From an uncultured Lachnospiraceae bacterium (GTDB lineage: Bacteria; Bacillota; Clostridia; Lachnospirales; Lachnospiraceae): a stretch of DNA of 42,587 nt. A program made the translations under genes and the position numbers. Shown here piece by piece: positions 39,691 through 42,587 of the stretch (position 1 is its first letter; each line of letters starts with the position of its first letter). The stretch covers positions 1-42,587 of the forward strand of contig CANRPO010000027.1 of NCBI GenBank assembly GCA_947632515.1, read 5' to 3'. Below the pieces are notes generated by a model that saw only the letters and a program-made list of their open reading frames with translations, made no database searches and was not told the origin of the DNA.

Positions 39691-41604
39691 ATGAGAATAG
39701 CGACACTGTTATTTACATATCATAGAAGTTATCATACAGAAAAAGTACTGGAAACATTGAAGAACAACACTATCCGGCCTCAGAAATTGATTGTTTTTCA
39801 AGATGGATTAAAGCGGAATGAGGATGATAGTGAATGGCTAAAAGTAAACAAGCTGATACATGGTATAGACTGGTGTGATAAAGAGATCGTTGTATCACAA
39901 TTTAATAAGGGTTTGGCGGAATCGGTTGTCTCGGGTGTGGACTATGCATTTAAGAAGTACAATGCTGTGATCGTGCTGGAGGATGACTGTGTGACGGCGC
40001 CTGACTTTATTCGATTTATGGAACAGTGTCTTGTAAAGTACGAAAATGATAAAAGAGTTTATTCTGTAAGTGGATATGGCTGGCCTATCGCGCTGGAAAA
40101 GGAACAATATGATATATATGGATGCGGGCGCGTTTCGACATGGGGATGGGGAACGTGGAAAGATAGCTGGGAAAAATATCAGGCAGATAGCGGTATTGTT
40201 AAATATTTAAAGCAAGATGAATTAAAATCGCGGGATTTAGCTCTGTGGGGGAATGATCTTGAGCAAATGATGCTTGACCAAATTGTAGGACGGAATGATT
40301 CGTGGGGAGTTTATTGGGCGCTGGATGTCATAAAAAATAAAGGAATCTGCATTAATCCGTACGAGACATTGATTCAAAATATTGGGTTGGATGGGACAGG
40401 TGTGAATTGTGATGCAACGGATCAGCCTGAAAAGAAATTATATGGTGTGCGAGAAACTGATTTTAAGTTACCAGATAATGTAGAAGTATTACATGCAACA
40501 GAATATGCATTTGCAGATTTGTATGGGAATTATACGGCAGCAAGTATTAGGGACAATGCCAAACAAAATATAATGGTTTATGGATTGGGAAATTTTTTTA
40601 AGGAATATGAAAAAAATATTAATTGTGATTTTAACATAGTGGCTTTTATTGATCAAAAGAAAAAAGGGTGGTATGCAGGGAAAAAAATTTTGAGATTAGA
40701 AGATGTAAGGCATTATGATTATGATAAAATCATTATTATGATTCAGAACGTACAGGAGTGCTTAAAAGTTATACAGGATATGCTTGGCTTGGGTATCAAA
40801 TATACCTCTATTATATTGGGGCATGGCATGTATGGAAAATATTCCGGGATCATAAATGAAAGAAGTGTAACATATGATGGAAAAATTTTTTTGCAGTTTG
40901 ACAATGTTTCAATAAAGGTTGAATCGCAAGATGAATTTTATAATGTATGTGAGGTTTTTGTTAATCAGATATATCATTATTCTATCAACAACTTAAGGCG
41001 TGATATTGTTATAGACGTAGGAATGAATATCGGTGATTCAGCAATATATTTTGCTCGACAGGAAAAAGTAGATAAAGTGTATGGATATGAGCCATTTAAG
41101 CAAACATTTATGCGGGCAGAATATAATTTGAGACAATACATTGACACAAACAAGGTATGTATTTTTCAATACGGAATCAGTAATGAAAATGCTATAAGGC
41201 GTATCGGTTTTAATGAGGATATGACGTGCGGCCAAAGTACACTGGAAACAATGAGAGAATATGCACATGAAAGATACAAAAAGTGGGGATTGATACAGGA
41301 GGAAAAAGAACAAGCACATCAGATTGAAGTAAGGAAAGCATCAGAAGTGTTTGAATCGATTTTCAAAAAGTACCCAGACCATAATATTATATTGAAAATG
41401 GACTGTGAAGGCGAGGAGTATGGAATTATAGAAGAACTTTCAAGAAAAGAAATTCTTTCAAGTATTTCATTTATCATGTTGGAATGGCATTATAAGGGAA
41501 AGGATTGTATTTTATCATGGTTGAAGTCGTCAGGTTTTTCTTATTGGTGTGAAGATAAAGCCGACAATATGGGACTGGTTTATGCATATAAAGGAGAAAG
41601 TTGA
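39691..41604 (+). CDS. Glycosyltransferase - Rossmann module - FkbM methyltransferase fusion
   Basis: A 637-residue fusion starting at ATG 39691 with GAGGAG before it. Residues 1-280 are a GT-A glycosyltransferase (LLFTYHRSYHTEKVLETLKN, VIVLEDDCVTAPDFIRFME with EDD metal motif, GRVSTWGWGTWKDSW). Residues about 290-385 are the Rossmann-like module (NIMVYGLGNFFKEYE, VAFIDQKKKGWYAGKK). Residues about 430-637 are an FkbM-type methyltransferase (IVIDVGMNIGDSAIYFAR, VYGYEPFKQTFMRAEYNL, ILKMDCEGEEYGII). The enzyme may add a sugar and methylate it or its neighbour. Confidence 0.85.
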   Translation: MRIATLLFTYHRSYHTEKVLETLKNNTIRPQKLIVFQDGLKRNEDDSEWLKVNKLIHGIDWCDKEIVVSQFNKGLAESVVSGVDYAFKKYNAVIVLEDDCVTAPDFIRFMEQCLVKYENDKRVYSVSGYGWPIALEKEQYDIYGCGRVSTWGWGTWKDSWEKYQADSGIVKYLKQDELKSRDLALWGNDLEQMMLDQIVGRNDSWGVYWALDVIKNKGICINPYETLIQNIGLDGTGVNCDATDQPEKKLYGVRETDFKLPDNVEVLHATEYAFADLYGNYTAASIRDNAKQNIMVYGLGNFFKEYEKNINCDFNIVAFIDQKKKGWYAGKKILRLEDVRHYDYDKIIIMIQNVQECLKVIQDMLGLGIKYTSIILGHGMYGKYSGIINERSVTYDGKIFLQFDNVSIKVESQDEFYNVCEVFVNQIYHYSINNLRRDIVIDVGMNIGDSAIYFARQEKVDKVYGYEPFKQTFMRAEYNLRQYIDTNKVCIFQYGISNENAIRRIGFNEDMTCGQSTLETMREYAHERYKKWGLIQEEKEQAHQIEVRKASEVFESIFKKYPDHNIILKMDCEGEEYGIIEELSRKEILSSISFIMLEWHYKGKDCILSWLKSSGFSYWCEDKADNMGLVYAYKGES

Positions 41605-41606
41605 TT

Positions 41607-42362
41607 ATGGATAAGTTAGAAATTGGGAAGCAGCTATGGGATTTTAATGATGTGAAAGCTTTAATTGATGAATTTTTGAAATTATATGCACAGCGTCCGA
41701 TAGAAGACACAAGAGGGGGAATGAATTCTGCCCATATGTTTTGGACATGGTACACACTGAAAAAATTAAATCCTAAGAATATAATTGAAAGTGGAATATT
41801 TAAAGGGAACGGCACATGGCTCATGGAGCAAGCCTGCCCTAATGCAAATATATTTTCTATAGATATTAATTTAGCACAGAGGATTTATATTAGCGAAAAA
41901 GTGACTTATTTTTCAAAAGATTTTAACATGATTGACTGGAGCAGGCTGGATACTAAAAATACTTTATGTTTCTTTGATGATCATCAGAATGCGTATATGA
42001 GGCTGCAGCAAATGAAATGGATGGGATTTGACAAGGCTATGTTTGAGGATAATTATCCAATTAGTCAAGGGGACTGCTATTCATGCAAAAAGGTACTTTC
42101 AGAATGTGGTCTTGTGATTAATGGGAAAACTGAAATAGAAGCAAATTCGTCACATTCAAAATATTTCTGTAGTAATATTAAAACATATACTACTTTCCCA
42201 CCTTTATTTAAAAATGAGAAAACTAGGTGGGGAGATGACTGGGATATGGAAAGTTATCCAACCCCAAGATCTGTTTTTGACGAAAAAGATGCTGAAAAAT
42301 ATAAGTTATTAAAAGATGAAGCATATGGATATACATGGATATGCTATGTAGAGTTATTGTGA
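41607..42362 (+). CDS. SAM methyltransferase-like protein
   Basis: A 251-residue protein. NIIESGIFKGNGTWLMEQAC and ANIFSIDINLAQRIYI resemble motif I and the acidic loop of class I (CmcI-like) methyltransferases, and CFFDDHQNAYMRLQQMKWMG follows with an Asp-Asp-His that could bind metal. AAGGAG at 41591-41596 supports ATG 41607; TTG 41601 is an alternative. It begins 2 nt after the FkbM fusion gene and is probably co-translated with it. Substrate unknown. Confidence 0.7.
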   Translation: MDKLEIGKQLWDFNDVKALIDEFLKLYAQRPIEDTRGGMNSAHMFWTWYTLKKLNPKNIIESGIFKGNGTWLMEQACPNANIFSIDINLAQRIYISEKVTYFSKDFNMIDWSRLDTKNTLCFFDDHQNAYMRLQQMKWMGFDKAMFEDNYPISQGDCYSCKKVLSECGLVINGKTEIEANSSHSKYFCSNIKTYTTFPPLFKNEKTRWGDDWDMESYPTPRSVFDEKDAEKYKLLKDEAYGYTWICYVELL

Positions 42363-42587
42363 TGCAAACTTAAAACGGATGGTTATGGATGGCGGAAACC
42401 TTATAGCATTATTGAAAGAAAATAAAATAATTATACCTACATAAAAATAAAAGCTTAAAGGGTATGGGAGATTACATGTATGATTGATGGAGTGAATGAT
42501 GAAAAATTACAATTAGACTAACTATTAAAAGTCAAGTCTAAAATGAGAATTTTTTGAATGAATTGCCAAAGCGCATTTCAGATAAAA

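Noticed and set aside
39522..39725. 67-codon open frame between two glycosyltransferase genes
   Set aside because: It overlaps both real genes, has no ribosome site and reads as out-of-frame glycosyltransferase sequence.

Overview
The window looks like a chromosome segment of a Gram-positive gut-type Clostridium, most likely Lachnospiraceae. This rests on strong Shine-Dalgarno sites, the conserved UPF0237/UPF0210 gene pair, a bactofilin beside a LytM-like protein, a GH25 lysozyme with wall-binding repeats, and the style of the surface-glycan genes. No 16S rRNA or species marker is present, so the assignment is inference.

Region 1 (about 1-16950, GC-rich, nearly all on +) is core chromosome. 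It holds a 5'-truncated Lys/Glu-rich membrane protein with tandem 36-bp repeats, hisH-hisF, ung, lysA, a palindrome-rich gap with tRNA-Leu(CAA) on the minus strand, then a GH25 lysozyme, a catalytically degenerate LytM/M23 membrane protein, a bactofilin, an orphan zinc-finger membrane protein, polA-coaE, a large FtsA-like actin-fold protein, a YycJ/WalJ-type hydrolase and the ACT/UPF0210 pair.

Region 2 (about 17000 to the end, clearly AT-rich, all on +) is a surface-glycan island. After a CDP-glycerol-glycerophosphotransferase-like gene comes a block at 18681-24659 whose members match in type, length and grouping the Campylobacter jejuni O-methyl phosphoramidate (MeOPN) capsule genes cj1415-cj1420: a PEP-synthase-like glutamine kinase, two small methyltransferases, a class I amidotransferase, a sugar-type nucleotidyltransferase and an APS-kinase-like kinase. 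The next gene carries a sulfotransferase-like C-terminal domain. That fits a transferase for a PAPS-like 3'-phosphorylated nucleotide donor, which is what this pathway makes. The rest holds two unusual multidomain proteins (SGNH-like plus citrate-lyase-ligase-like nucleotidyltransferase), an asparagine-synthase-type amidotransferase, several glycosyltransferases, further methyltransferases and small Rossmann-like modules.

The island also carries runs of exactly nine G: in a methyltransferase (frame open), in one SGNH/nucleotidyltransferase gene (frame broken at the run, so OFF), in its relative (open), in a 40-codon gene fragment, and just upstream of the island. One glycosyltransferase has a (GC)6G run. 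Together this suggests a phase-variable phosphoramidate-decorated surface glycan in a Firmicute, a striking parallel to Campylobacter. Decayed gene pieces (acyl-carrier-like remnant near 32271, fragment near 35564) show the island is being remodelled. I see no gene in 37902-38152, only short broken reading frames, and none in 42363-42587.
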